64,000 nucleotides of DNA from the NCBI RefSeq assembly GCF_000150275.1, contig NW_002060949.1, positions 3,478,449-3,542,448 on the forward strand, written 5' to 3'. Shown here piece after piece: positions 25,514-38,187 of the stretch (its first letter is position 1; each line of letters starts with the position of its first letter). Position numbers and translations under genes: made by a program. The notes beneath the pieces were generated by a model. It was not told the origin of the DNA. It ran no database searches and was given only the letters and a program-made list of their open reading frames with translations. This stretch comes from Trichoplax adhaerens (taxonomy: Eukaryota > Placozoa > Uniplacotomia > Trichoplacea > Trichoplacidae).

Positions 25514-28459
25514 TTAAGAGTAACGATAGATCATCTTTTTGGCGAATTCATACGCAACAAAATTTACGGCAATAGCTGGAGCGACCTAAATATCACAATC
25601 GTAAGCATGCAATACCTTAGTACGAGAGCACATAACTTAAATGTATAAACTGAACAAGCTAGAATAACTATTACTCCTTAATTATTACCTTTATAACATT
25701 AGGTAGCATTCCTTTATACAATCCGAGATATCCTTCTACACGGATAATAGTAGCAAACGCATTTGCAGTAGAAGTATAGGCGAAGTTAGAATTAGTTCCT
25801 TTCATTTGCATTCTTCTTCGTATCACATCTAGTGGATAGGTGACTTGAATGATAAAAAATGATTGACGTCATCAAAGGATTATAGGTTTACAACATTAGA
25901 TATTTGATAATCATACTTCAAAAGTTGATACAATAACCCTTAACATTGTAAAAGTAATATTTATTTATTCTCTCGATAAGTGATAATTTAGCACGTATAT
26001 AATAAAGGAAACACTACCTGATTGAGATGCAGCACCAGCAATCCCACCGCACATTAGTCTAACTGGCACAGGCAATTCAGAAGTTCCGTTTGTAGAGGTA
26101 CTATAATAACGTCTCGTCACTATACCTATAATATGAAATGATTTAGCTTACAATCGGTTTACAATATGAAACATCCACCAATATAGCTAAATAGCTGAAA
26201 TTCGATGTCATCTAATATGCCAAACAAATTCACTAATTTTTAATAGATAAATCAGCAGTCTGTACCTTTTAAGTTTTCATAAATCATGAAATTAAGGCCA
26301 ACGTAAGGAGCAACACCCTAGTGTAAGGAGTATCGGATATAAACAGTAGTAAAGTGAGATAATAATAGAGTAGTATATGTAAGGAATTAATAATAATTCT
26401 TAATTGCAACTAATTTACGAGTATAGATAGTTTAGTACGGATTATATTCCACAATTACACATTTTCATGTGAAACTGCATTTTCTTTGGTTACCATTAAT
26501 GATGGTCCAATTCCACGATAAAGTGCACCCCCAAAAAATCCGCCTTCTTGTCGACATATTAGTACAGCTGCATGGAGAATACTCCTGAAAAAATTAAATT
26601 GCTTTAGATTGGAGTCTATCAGTGCCTGATTAATTCATACCATAGATTGACATTCAAACTATAATTGCAATCGATCACGAAATAAACAGATGAAAATATC
26701 GTTAACTTAAGTTAACTCTTTGATAATCACAAAATTATGGAACCTTTAGAACCTTTAGCTTGCACAAAAAATTAAAAGTTTTTATATTGACTTTTCTGAA
26801 CTGCATAATTAGTAAGATCGATTTCTTTGTTATTCACAAGTGTAGATACTCTCATTGTTGATATTGCAGTATAAGTTAATCTAATAATTAGTCGAGCATA
26901 TTTACAACTTTATATCTTCGTATGAAACTACGAAAATAATGTAATTACATTTGTGAATACTTGTTTAGCTCTAGCAATACGAACTATAACAAAGTACCAT
27001 AATCAATTTAATACATGCACTTTGCAGTACATTTACTTAATTTGCTGCTATCATATTGCAGAAATATGGATCGTAAGAATAATCTATTATGCAGAAACGT
27101 AATCTAATATACGTATAATTATTAATTATGGAGTAATCAAAGTCTTTCCCAATCCATCATCAATGATGAGCGTAAAGGATGCAATATGATCTACCTACAC
27201 AGTAAATGGAAAATTTTTACATGTGTTTACCTGTATTTGCGTGAAGGTCCATCGCCTTGAGCAGCCAATCGAGTTCTGTTTGACACGACATTTATATATT
27301 TACAACGAAATAATATAGGCCATTAAAGCGTAATAAAATCAAACCTTAAGACGTTCCGTAGCCTAGACGATGTAAGATGTTGCCGTATTAAGACATCTAA
27401 GCATTCCTATTTACCGAATAAGATCCAAAGGATAAGTGACGATAACTGACGTAAGGCCAGCCAGAGCGCCAGCTAATAGTCTTCGAAAGGAATCATGTTT
27501 GCGAAAGTCTTGGCTTATATGAAATTGCTATATTAAACAAGCAGTCGTCAATTTTCATTTAAGAATGCAGTTTTAAGTTGAATAGTATTGCAGCATTACA
27601 ATAATATATTAACTTGGAATCAAGCCGAGGTATTATCAGCGATATCAAATTACTTATTGTGATAATATTAGTTTATCAGAAAGCTTATAATTCTTAGATT
27701 GTATCTACTTAGTATTATTCAGCTACCTTCTTATATTCTTCATACGCAGTAAATTGGACGGCCATATACGGAATCATGCGAACAACGTTGGTCCCATTTC
27801 CCTATAATTAGAAAGATATCGTTTGAAATAAAGTACATTATCTTTAATTTTATGCAATAGTGACGTATGTTATTGTTGCAGCTAGATCAGTAACCAACCT
27901 TGAAGTAACCCCTAAATCCTTCTTCTCTACGTATTTGTAGTAGACTTGGTATGATTCCCTTAAATTTGATTTCATGTTGTGAATGTTGAAGCTACTCGAT
28001 AGATAGAAATGTTAACCAAAATTTATCATAGATGACTGCGAAAGATTATAATCTATGTTTACAGGTTATATTACCAACGGAATTAAGGATTACAGGACGT
28101 GCCAGAACGATATTTACAGATGTACACATACATGCACTGATTACGCTGTACAATAGAATTATAACTACTGCAAATTCTAACAATTTTAATAATTTTAATA
28201 GAAAAACGATAGGAATAGCAACAGGTATCTAAGACAATGCATCTAAACTCGGCACCTATGCTATATACAGTACTGTAAATAACTTAGCTGACCTGAAATA
28301 ATATCTTCAGTCTTTCTAACGGAGATACAACAGTTCGTGAAACAGCACCAGCAATTCCACCAGCTATTAGATGCTTAGATGTGTTACTACTAAATATTAA
28401 CAAGGTACTGTGGCGATTTCGGCGAGATGACAATAATGAGGGATCCTTTTCGTTAGTCA
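25514..28459 (-). CDS. mitochondrial carrier family (SLC25) protein; first exon not located
   Basis: This inner-membrane carrier has three tandem repeats of two helices. Ten exons join in phase (minus order): 28293-28459, 27899-27991, 27727-27801, 27415-27527, 27231-27275, 26494-26584, 26266-26317, 26018-26125, 25689-25843 and 25514-25585, giving about 322 residues plus a missing start. All three signature loops are intact: SPLERLKILFQ, YPLDLIRTRL and YPLDVIRRRMQ. AGGIAGAVSRTVVSP, FKGNGTNVVRMIPY and GVAPYVGLNFMIYE place it with the yeast Ypr011c/plant ADNT1-type and SLC25A16/A42/A24-type carriers of adenine nucleotides or related cofactors (APS/PAPS, CoA). The exact substrate cannot be read from sequence. 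The frame is open to an acceptor at 28460 with no ATG, so a short first exon lies further upstream. Stop codon TAA at 25514. Confidence 0.88.
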
Positions 28460-31400
28460 CTTGATATCAATGCAACAAGATACATAACAAAAGCCAGTTA
28501 AACTTGCTAATCAACAGGTTTGCATTCACTTTTTACTCATAAATTACATTATTTACGGTCAGTACATGCACTGCATTGCACGTTATAAATCGGTCATCAC
28601 ATTTTTATACTATATTTCTAGTCTAATCATATCACGTTGGTAACCATAAGGTAGAAAGAAAAACAAGTTACCAATTATCGATCTGCACACAGTATGTTAA
28701 ATCTCTTCTACAAATGAACCAAATATCTACAAACGTAGTTGCTCAATTAGCACAGACTTTGAAGTATAGCACTATATATTGCAGTAGAATAAAGCTTTCC
28801 ATCTGTAGCATCATATTGATATATTTTATCCCCATCGACCCTCTCTCTTCATTCAAACGTATAAAAATTTTTAAAAATTGAAAAACTCCATAGGCATTTT
28901 TGCAAAACGACATTGAATTACTGTATGAAATAGCACGTGCTTTGATTTTATCTACTCTCTATAAAGCTATCAAGTACAGTATATGCATTCTAGTTCAGTT
29001 TACTTAACTATAGCGGTCAAGTTTCCTGTTACTATCATGGGAAGTAAAAGAAGACCAAGTTTATCGAATGAAAGGAGTGGTACTGTACATTAATTGTACG
29101 CATCTATGTTCTTGTATAGCTGACAGTAATCAAGTTAAATTGGTTATAAAATTTTGAGCATTAGCAAATAGAACTCTACTCTTGTGAGGAACGTTTAAAT
29201 CTCTTCTACATAAGTCATAACAAGTAATGAAAGTTATTAATTGCATACGCATATATCGTATAGAATCTATGAAGTTCTACAGTATGTTTAAACTTTAAAC
29301 TTCACATGGCCAAATGTAGGTGAATATCGACTAGCTATCCGAAAAAAGATCACTTCTACTAGCCGATTGATATCGAATACACCATGTAGTACGTGTATCA
29401 TCGTAGAGTAATGATCAAATTTGTATCATCGTTAGGATGCCATGAACGTCATCGTTTAAGTTCAATTAAGGCCACTTTAGAGTGACTGATGTTAGCATTA
29501 TAGCATGTTTCATCGATATTAAGTGTGGTAATTTTGACATTAGCAGGCGATTCTTATGATGATAGATTGGAATAGATGCTTATTTTCACTTTTTTCACGA
29601 TGATATTTTACTTTTTACTTGTTTTCAAGCAATGGAAGTTAACAAAATATTAATCTTACTCATAATCTCTACTTACTTGTAATAGAGTAAATATACGTAT
29701 ATCAATTTTCAGCACTTATTCGGTCTCACTAGGCAGTCCTCAATTCCCTTTTGTTTGTCTCCTTCAAATCTCATTCTGACTTGGCCATTTCGCCGTTCTT
29801 ATGACATTTATACAAGTTGTTTGAAGATTGCTTTATCCAATTCTAGTTGTAAATGATATTATCTGAATAGATATAGTGAATAGAAAGAGGGTGGAGCCGG
29901 CTACTAGAAATTATAAGAAAAATGGTTGTCATTCATGTATTGCAGTAAACTTGGAGTCAAGCTCAGAAGTTAGTATGTGCATAGACTATCGAACCTCGTT
30001 AGTTGCCTCTAGTACCTGGCTAACTATACGTTGAGTGTATTTATTAGGCGCCTAATTAATGGCATAATACTGTACTAAGGGCTTCCTATTTTTATTGGTA
30101 ATCCTTTACAATACATTACATTGCCGTAGCCTCTGGCGTTTACTAACGTATTGTATTTCAAATACTACGTGAAAAGCTTGTAGTATGTGTGTATAGTATG
30201 TTAACATTCATCTAGTATACGCATAATTATAATACTAGTAATTATAATATTTATATGCGAGTATATTCTGTATAGGCCATTACGCGTATTGCTTAGATTT
30301 CAGACATTGGCCGTAATATATATACATAAACATATATGTATATACAGTAATAATGATACTTTATACGTGTATAAGGCGTAAAGCTAACTATAATTAATTA
30401 GCAAATAAAATCAACGAGCTACAATCTTGATTCTAAATGACGTTAATTTTCCGTTATTTTTAGGCGTCTCCCTGTCTGCAACCAAAGGGTTTGTACTGTA
30501 CTGTCCGTGAAGCAGACCTGAGAAAGGTTCGGTTCGGTTCAATATCTTTATGTTCTATGGCGTGAAGACTAACTGATGTACAGTTGTCGCTTACTAACTA
30601 GAAATAATTGAGAAGCTGACTATTTTACTAGTCGTTTTACTGTTCTGTACAACTGTTGCGTTACACCTTTTTAACCGGTTTTAAGATTGTGGCACCTGAT
30701 GCAGAGCAAAAAGGATGAGTACAGGAGCGTATGGAAACAGATGTACGGTAGGGATATAACCAGCAAATAGTGTAGTCAGTCTTCCAGTTTCCAGATAGAA
30801 AGCGGCAGTTTGCTCGTTTCTTTTCTTCTCGTTTGAACTACTACAGACTCATTATACTCACTAATAGTAATGAATTATAACACAGATCTTGTTTCACAGT
30901 AAGTAAAAGAGCTGTACAGGGACGGACGGGAACTGGCCTTTACCAGAAGGCTGATCTAGGCTGATCAATGTGATCATTTTCTAGTCATTTTATTACTCTA
31001 CCATACTACTGAAACCATACGGCGCACTATGGGAAACCTACAGGGCTACGATTCTGCTTAAGATCATAGCGCCCAATTACCATTAAAGCCAGATGAGCAA
31101 AAAGATTCCAAATTTACTTCAAATTATTCAATTTTAGAATCTTTGTAAAATATTATTTTCACCATACTCGTATGCTTGCCCACTGTATAGCGTACATTGT
31201 AAGGTCGCACATGTGTGGAGTAGAATAGAGTTTAATTGACCAGCAAAATAGTCCGTCTGCTCGATTCTGGTGAAAGGCCTCTTGCCGTGCTTCTCTTTTG
31301 AGTAAGATGACTGATGTTAGTATGGAAGGCTGTACATCACTGTTGCCATAGAGATAAGAAAACGGCTAAGCATTAATCAGTTAGTTTACTATAGACAACC

Positions 31401-32537
31401 TTGTCTCTACTCCGATGACAAATACAAGTATACGACGTCTATCTACTGCGATTAATTGAGAAACGATTAAATTCGAATCGTGATTAGACGAAGAACTCGA
31501 AATTTCTATCGCTTGTCTGCGCAGCATTCGCTGCTAACTGTCTTTGCGTTGGATATTAATCTAGTTACACTGTAGAAACAGGAAATATCCAAGATTTAGC
31601 AACCATCTTCAATAGAAACAACTGATCTGTAATAATCAATATGCCAGGTTAGATTAAGTCAATTATGAATAATATCATGGATATCTTGACTCATGATTAA
31701 TTCTTAAGTATTAATATTGATGGCCATGCCAACTAAATTTAAAATAGAACATAAAAAGATATACTAGCCTACGGAAATTAAGATATTTTTCTTTTCTCTT
31801 CACTATCAATCTACTGCTGAACCTGTTAATTCAAATAGGAAGTAAATTAAAGCAAGGTAATAAAGTTAACATTGATATACTCAGGCACAATATATTTGAT
31901 AAGAATAACCTACATCAGTTTAGCCACCATTAAAAGTGAACATATTTTGGTATAGGTAGAATATATAAGTACGGCAAACGGTACTTTAATCGACTACGGT
32001 AGTCGTATTAGACACTGGCTGTATATAACTATGTAGCCAAATGTTAAGATGAAGTTTCTGTCAACTTGATTCTTTTACCTGCCTCAGTATTATTAGTCCA
32101 CATGAACATAGAACACGTATAATAACTTGATCAACTATGCCCTGGCATGCATAACATAATGAAAACAAAAAATATTTTACAATTTTTAAACCCAGAGTTG
32201 ATCTGTAAAACTCCGTTATATCTTTAAATTAGCATATTATAGTATTTATGTAATTGAAGTAGAATATATTTCTAAAGTTTGCAAAATATAGGACTCGCTA
32301 GTTATCGTAATATGCAGAGATTTCAGTTTCTGCTATGTTGTTTAAAGGAACCTGGAATTTTAATACCATATCTGTACGATAAAGATTGCATTGATATATA
32401 GTAGAACATTTTGAATGGCTTAAAAGCAAGAAAAATGTATCGTTGTACCAGTGATAATATTATACATGTGAAACCAATAAGAGCAGTTCAGTTGTATACT
32501 TAAATACTGTTCACCAATTTTATTCTGATCTCTATAG
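28460..32537. other. intergenic or first-intron region
   Basis: The missing first exon of the carrier (-) and the 5' end of the MORN2-like gene (+) should both lie here. The only plausible MORN2 start I found is at 29037-29079. The 30460-31600 part is less AT-rich and has weakly similar segments near 30740-30830 and 31230-31300. A small ACGT/GTAC-rich area surrounds 30300-30370. No RNA gene was recognised. Confidence 0.4.
29037..29079 (+). CDS. MORN2: tentative first coding exon of the MORN2-like gene
   Basis: ATG followed by 14 codons (MGSKRRPSLSNERS plus one base) ends at a GTACTG donor in phase 1, exactly the phase needed by the exon at 32538. Basic, disordered N-termini are normal for MORN2. 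The 3.4-kb intron and the one-in-three chance of a phase match keep this tentative. Confidence 0.25.
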
Positions 32538-33248
32538 CTCCGCCAGTATTGAAAGGAGTCTATATATTTCCCAATGGAGATCGTTATGGTATAGTAAATA
32601 TTTTAAAACGGAATGATTTTGTCTAATTTGTCTTGTCTAGTAGAAAAAATTTGTAAATGATAATCATAATTGAAATAGATGGAGAGTATGTAATGATTGA
32701 TGGAAATTTACAAAGAAATGGTTATGGAACACATACTACGCCGGACGGCCATCGCTATGAAGGACAATGGATAGCAGATCGAATGTTGGGAAAAGGTATA
32801 TCCTCTAATGATCGTTAAGAGTGAAACGTCTTACATATATTTAATATTAATACATATCATACGTTTTGACATGAATAAACATATAGTACAATTAAAACTG
32901 CCATGAAACTTGACTTCTAGGCTGTCTAACCCATCCATCAGGAGCATCATATGACGGTGAATTTATGGATAACAAGTTTCATGGTCGTGGAAAATATTCA
33001 TGGCCAGATGGATCATATGTAATGTGTAATTTTAACGATAATTTGTAAGTCAAGATTGTTTTATTGAGAGGCTTAATTAAGAACGCGTACTCAGTTGGCA
33101 CCCATCGAAATAATCATCTTAATTAAATTTGTATTTAAGATTGAATGGTCAGGGAACGTATGTAGATCCTAGAGGTCAAGCTTGGGTTGGAAATTTCAAT
33201 AAGCTGCAAGCAAACAATCTTAGATTCGTTTTAAATATGAAAACATAA
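32538..33248 (+). CDS. MORN2: MORN-repeat protein, MORN2-like
   Basis: Four exons (32538-32588, 32679-32795, 32921-33044, 33140-33248) join in phase and end in TAA; about 133 residues are visible, 147 if the exon at 29037 is real. Four MORN-type units are seen: VYIFPNGDRYDGEY, then NGYGTHTTPDGHRYEGQW, then THPSGASYDGEF with HGRGKYSWPDGSY, then NGQGTYVDPRGQAWVGNF, ending LRFVLNMKT. The QRNG-GTHTTP-G motif and the QG-(E/A)W-GNF tail ending in a Leu-rich peptide match animal MORN2 better than other MORN proteins. MORN2 is linked in vertebrates to spermatogenesis and LC3-associated phagocytosis; its role here is unknown. The gene is tail to tail with the VCPKMT-like gene, 460 bp away. Confidence 0.75.
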
Positions 33249-33708
33249 TATCATATTTATCTCCTAATAGCCTATCCAGTTTATTGTTCAAAACCAATTG
33301 TAATCAAATCTTCTAAATTTGATATTGTTAAGATATAACTGTAAAACTGATGCCGATTTTTTCATTTGGTTCATTGTTAAGAACCTATCTTAATTTAGGA
33401 GGCTGTTAAAACTATACTTAGAATACTGTACATCTACTCTGAAATAGTAATTGCCAACAAGGATTAATAGATAGAAATCATAGATAAGAACGTATTTGCA
33501 AAGGTCATTTATTTCCGTATTTTACAATTTTTTTTGAGAGCTACTTGATTATAGATAAATGTAAAAATTGCCTTCGTTACCGGATTGTTTGTAAGGGCAT
33601 TAACAGTATACTATATGGAATACATTACATTGTCCAAAGCTAACTTAAAATTAATTTAAAAGCTGTTTTGTTCCATGATATTTTAATTAAGAAAATAATG
33701 GAAACGTT
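33249..33708. other. convergent 3' spacer
   Basis: This is 460 bp of AT-rich sequence between the stop codons of the MORN2-like and VCPKMT-like genes. No gene was found; the two 3' UTRs probably fill or overlap in it. Confidence 0.6.
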
Positions 33709-35223
33709 TCATTTTCGTTTCAATCGCAAAACATGTATATCATCGCTACGATAGACATCATCCAAGTCCTCCTGCCTAATCTCTTTTATCCTAAAATCTC
33801 TCTGCATATCCTATAAAATATAGAGATAATAATCAACTATTTTAATAAATGAGCCCTACAAGATAAATTTGTTAGCATCAAGGTCCGTATTTAACATGTC
33901 CTTACATATAGGAATCGGTGTATTAAGCTCATCTTATTGCCTAAAGTTCTTTCCTCGTAGCTTATCAATATTGAGGTGTCTTGACCAGCAAGTTTCTTTA
34001 TAACATTTATCAATGGGTCTAAACCCTAAAAATTCGTCCATGTCTGAGTAATGTGTTTATTAATCTCAAAATTTACGGCATGATTATACCTTAACTACAG
34101 TTTGATTGTAATAGTCAACAAATACAATGATTACCACATTCAAGTGATATAGTTGTTAATATAAAATTTTTGACCCTGATTACGTTATTTGCTATAGCTT
34201 AATTTCAGCAATCCCACACGCATGTACAAGTAGCACTACAGTATACCCAAGTAATAAGACTATTAATCAAAAAATTAGTCACCAGATTACGTTATGTTAC
34301 AGCAAGTTAATTCTAGCTATACATAAATTTATGTAGCAGTAGTACTTACCTCCTCATAATATATAACATCTGACATGATTAAATAGTCTGGTAGGGGTAA
34401 AAGTTTGTCAATTTCATCATTCCTGTCAGTAAAATAGTATTTATTAGCATACAGAAGATTTCATGATATAATTTTGTGATTAGAGCTTTTAGTTTCTGGT
34501 TTACCATTATCAACTATTAATCATTACACATCTGAACTTTTGCTTGTGAAATGAAAGGTTAGTTACTTCTCAGTCAATTAATGCTAAAATAGTACATTTT
34601 ATGATAAGATATACTGCATAATTAAATCAATTCAATTCGATAGCTTCATTACTGACCAAGATAGGACGGATGCTTCAATGTGTCCAGAATGTATGCTACT
34701 TTTATTATTGTCTATGTTCAATTGCATTAATGGTAAAAATTGAGGTAAATCGGTTATAACCACGTTCGCTCTAGAGAAAATAGAACCAATTGAAGAGTAA
34801 AAAGCATGCATGATCCGAACAAGTTATGCAACTGCGATGAAAACGACGTTCGATCTCACTGTGTAGTGCAATAGTATAGCATACTCGCATGTATACTGTA
34901 TATTGTCTACAAATTAGCCACTAGTTACAAAATCGAATGATGACTTGAGTAACAACTGACCCAATTATAGCAGCACAGAGTCCAACAATGCCAGTTCCAG
35001 CACCCAACTCAATAACTTTCTTCCCGTTAATATCTTCGCTACCTTTCTCGTGACCTAACTCCAAATATTTCGCCAACACCAAGGCCGCATCCCATACCAC
35101 ACAACCAACGTCACCAATTTCAGCTTGATGAATTTGTAGAGTCGATGAGCAGCATTCAAGTTGTCGTATAAATGATTTGCTCAAGTCCATACTGTCGGTA
35201 ACGATATCCATATCTCCATCCAT
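33709..35223 (-). CDS. VCPKMT: VCP lysine methyltransferase-like (METTL21D), complete
   Basis: This is a seven-beta-strand SAM-dependent methyltransferase of the METTL21 group. In mammals VCPKMT trimethylates a lysine of the AAA ATPase VCP/p97. Five exons (minus order 34961-35223, 34657-34770, 34350-34422, 33906-34025, 33709-33810) join in phase to give 223 residues (human 229). Diagnostic features are GDVGCVVWDAALVLAKYLE, the SAM-binding motif VIELGAGTGIVGL, the next strand VVITDLPQFLPLMQLN, the family motif near the active site DYLIMSDVIYYEE, then SYEERTLGN and the C-terminal YRSDDIHVLRLKRK. The ATG at 35223 is only 2 nt downstream of an acceptor (TTCTTAG), and a donor-flanked segment ending at 35415 is open in frame without an ATG, so there is probably a 5' UTR exon. 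The protein looks intact. Confidence 0.92.
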
Positions 35224-38187
35224 GTCTAAGAAGTTATATTATCTACAGTATCAATGGCATCCATATTAAGGTGATTAAAAGAGCTGAACTTGCGAGCATG
35301 AACGTATCTGGCTAGTACAGTACAGCAGCAGACATTTTTAAATAAACTACATCATTTAGATCCTGATTAACTATTGCAAAAAAATGTTATAACTATCCCA
35401 ATAATGAAGTTACCTGCTTGTGATGTCGAAGCTACTTGCTCTTTATCGTTGCTATCCTCTTATTCTATCGACCACCTCCATCCATGGCGTCTTTCCCTTG
35501 CAATCCTCTGCTAATCTAAACAAGCCAGTTAAATAAACTGCTGTGCTGTACAGTACACTGTACTGTATTGTACTGTACTCTGTACTGTATTCTACAGTAC
35601 AGTACACTTCGTCAGGGATTACTACTATAGAGAGATAAAATCTGTCCTACTGTAGTATATATACAGTATGTAGCCCCTGGCCCTGACTGCGTACTACAAT
35701 ATACTAGCTGGAATCGTTGTAGCCAGTCCTGTGCGGACTGAGCAATACCGTCTTGAAAAATTGATTTTGTTGGAATGGGGGGGATATTGGACGTCATATT
35801 TGGTCATCTAAAATCGAGTCATGAACCACTAGAAGAAGGCCTAGGACTTCGAGTACTCTTCCCGTTGTCCTTGATAAAGTCAAAGGGATAAAGAGTCCTT
35901 TGACTGCTTTCCAAAGCTAAAACAGCAACTACTGTACAAAATTCTTCATACTGGAATAGTGGATTAACAGTTCTCCAATAGGCGATACTGAACTTCGTGT
36001 GCAAAATAGCATGTCACTACTGATATCAACTCTAGACCATTGCTGTATGATAGCGATCGTTTCATAGGTGACAGATTATTTTGCACACAAATCGTTATCG
36101 ATAGTGTACCGTACCCTATGAGGTCATCGCTATACGGTACTGCAGGGTATCGGTATGGCACTGCGCAATAGCTGAAGGACCCCACCCTACCAACGACTTT
36201 TCTCCTTTCTTGTCCTCCCTTACCAGGTACCATACCAGGAACGTCTTCTCTTCTGCTTGACGAGGTCTCCAAAAAAAATTTCTCAAATCATTTCCTTCTT
36301 CTACTGCTGACTATTCTGTTCGGTAAGTTTTCATGATGCAACCATGAATTCTTTTTAACCAATATTGAATGTACGGTATCTATCTGTGGAATATTCTGAG
36401 TTCTATCATCAGTCATAGCTTGCAATACTTGCAAGATTCAATTTAGCCCTTTTCAAACCCTCGCCGTAGCTGCTCCTTTATCCATCACGTTATTATAGCA
36501 TGGATGCTCGTCAATTCTATCAAAGATGAAATTTCACTCAGTGACTGCCATTTTTAGCTACTATGTCAATAAAGTGGAATGTTGATGGCCTTTGTAGGCG
36601 AATTCAATGTCAATTATACTTTCCAATAAGACGAATAGAATCGATTAAATGATACGGCCATGACACGACGCTACGGGACGCACAATAACAGGCAAATAGG
36701 ACAACCACTTGCATCAGCCTTCTAAATCAGTTTCCTTAAGGCCCCTTTTATCCTTAGTTCAGATGCGCTCTGTACTTTCTGACTGTCAATGCCAGCTAGT
36801 TAATAAATCTTAACTTAGACCACTGCAGAATGAATCCTGCTTTCCTCTGTAAAACCTGTCTAATCTTACTGGATGTAGACGGTTAGAAATAGGCATTAGC
36901 TTACTAGCTTGTAACGAAAGTAGAAAAACAATTTACCCTATCACGTATACAGAAAACCATACCGTATACCGTATCCCTGTTATCACTTATTCAATTGTAA
37001 ATTCTGCAGATGATATAACGTACAAAATTGCATTCTTCAAGGAATCGATCGGTTACTCTAGACAGCTTTCTAACTTACAGTTTCAATCCATTTTCGTATT
37101 GATCTCCTATCCTCTTTATTAGTGCAGCACAGCCACGTTCTCAAGCTTAATACAGTACTGTAGACGTAGTTCATGAGAAGAGCCTATTGATCTGTATTAG
37201 GACTGTTGGATTCCATATTCTTGAATGAGTTTTTATTATCTACTTCCTCTACATCGATCTTAGATACGTGTAGTGTACTTAAAATGGTAATGATGGATGT
37301 ATGGATACTTTGAACAACCTCGAGTACTTACAACTAGTTCTAACTATTAACTTTATTCCACATATTTGCACAGTAATCTAAATACACGTATGTAGGTAAT
37401 ACGGTTATGAATACCGCATATAGATATGCACCTTTGATCGAAAGAGGTGTCTTTGCAAGGATACAGTAATGCCTAGAATTAGACATGTGTATTAATGAAG
37501 TCAAAAATAAATTGGTTTACGTAGATAGGGATATGGGTTAACCTATCAAAGTTTTCATTTAAACAAGCATAGCGTGCAGTAGTTGTACTAATAGGATCGA
37601 TTGTGAAATTGAATTATGCAAGTCAATAGCGACGGTTGTAATATAATAGCTAATATGTATCGTTTAGTCCAGCGATTCAGATGAAAGACGGACTATTCAT
37701 ATCGTAAAAGATGTAACTGCAGGCATGCAGGAATAATCATGACTATTTCTTTCACTAATATCGGCATACTATGAGTAGGTAATCATCTTGGCAGCTCATC
37801 ATTATAGACTACTCACTGCATGACTATAGGCATTACGATCATCCGATTATTTCCGTAATTCCTACTGTATGATAATAATTCTTATTAACTATTGTATTAT
37901 TTATAATCACTACCTATAATGTATTTGCTTTCAGGCCGATAAATACTGTACGTGGTATTTTAACTGCGTTTACAATAAAATAATAAAATGAGATTATTAA
38001 AGACAACGTAGTCAATAAAATTCCTATCTCTGTTAGAACTAATTGTAGTAAAATAGTTAACATAGAGTGAACAAGTCTAACTTTATTTGTCAATGCTGAA
38101 GTTTAGCTTTGTTATTACATTCTCCTTTTCTCTTGAATGAGAAGATGGTATTTATTATATACTATTTTGCACTGTTTAGAATCATTC
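35224..38187. other. intergenic region between VCPKMT and CAP
   Basis: This holds the divergent promoters of VCPKMT (-) and CAP (+). A probable non-coding first exon of VCPKMT ends at a donor at 35414/35415. A GTAC-type microsatellite block occupies about 35545-35610. A minus-strand frame of 102 codons (35964-36272) has an RRED/GKGG-rich start ending at a GTAAGG donor-like site but no recognised homology; I do not call it. The rest is unremarkable AT-rich sequence. Confidence 0.45.
35545..35610. repeat. GTAC-type palindromic microsatellite
   Basis: Successive TACAGTAC and TACTGTA units resemble those upstream of PABP, in both orientations. Confidence 0.8.

Noticed and set aside
30520-30545. 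GGTTCGGTTCGGTTC repeat resembling a tRNA B-box
   Set aside because: No A-box upstream, no acceptor stem or cloverleaf pairing; it is a short pentamer repeat.
35964-36272. 102-codon minus-strand frame starting near TSSSRREDVPG
   Set aside because: No ATG at the proposed start and no homology; an internal GTAAGG could be a donor but no partner exon was found.
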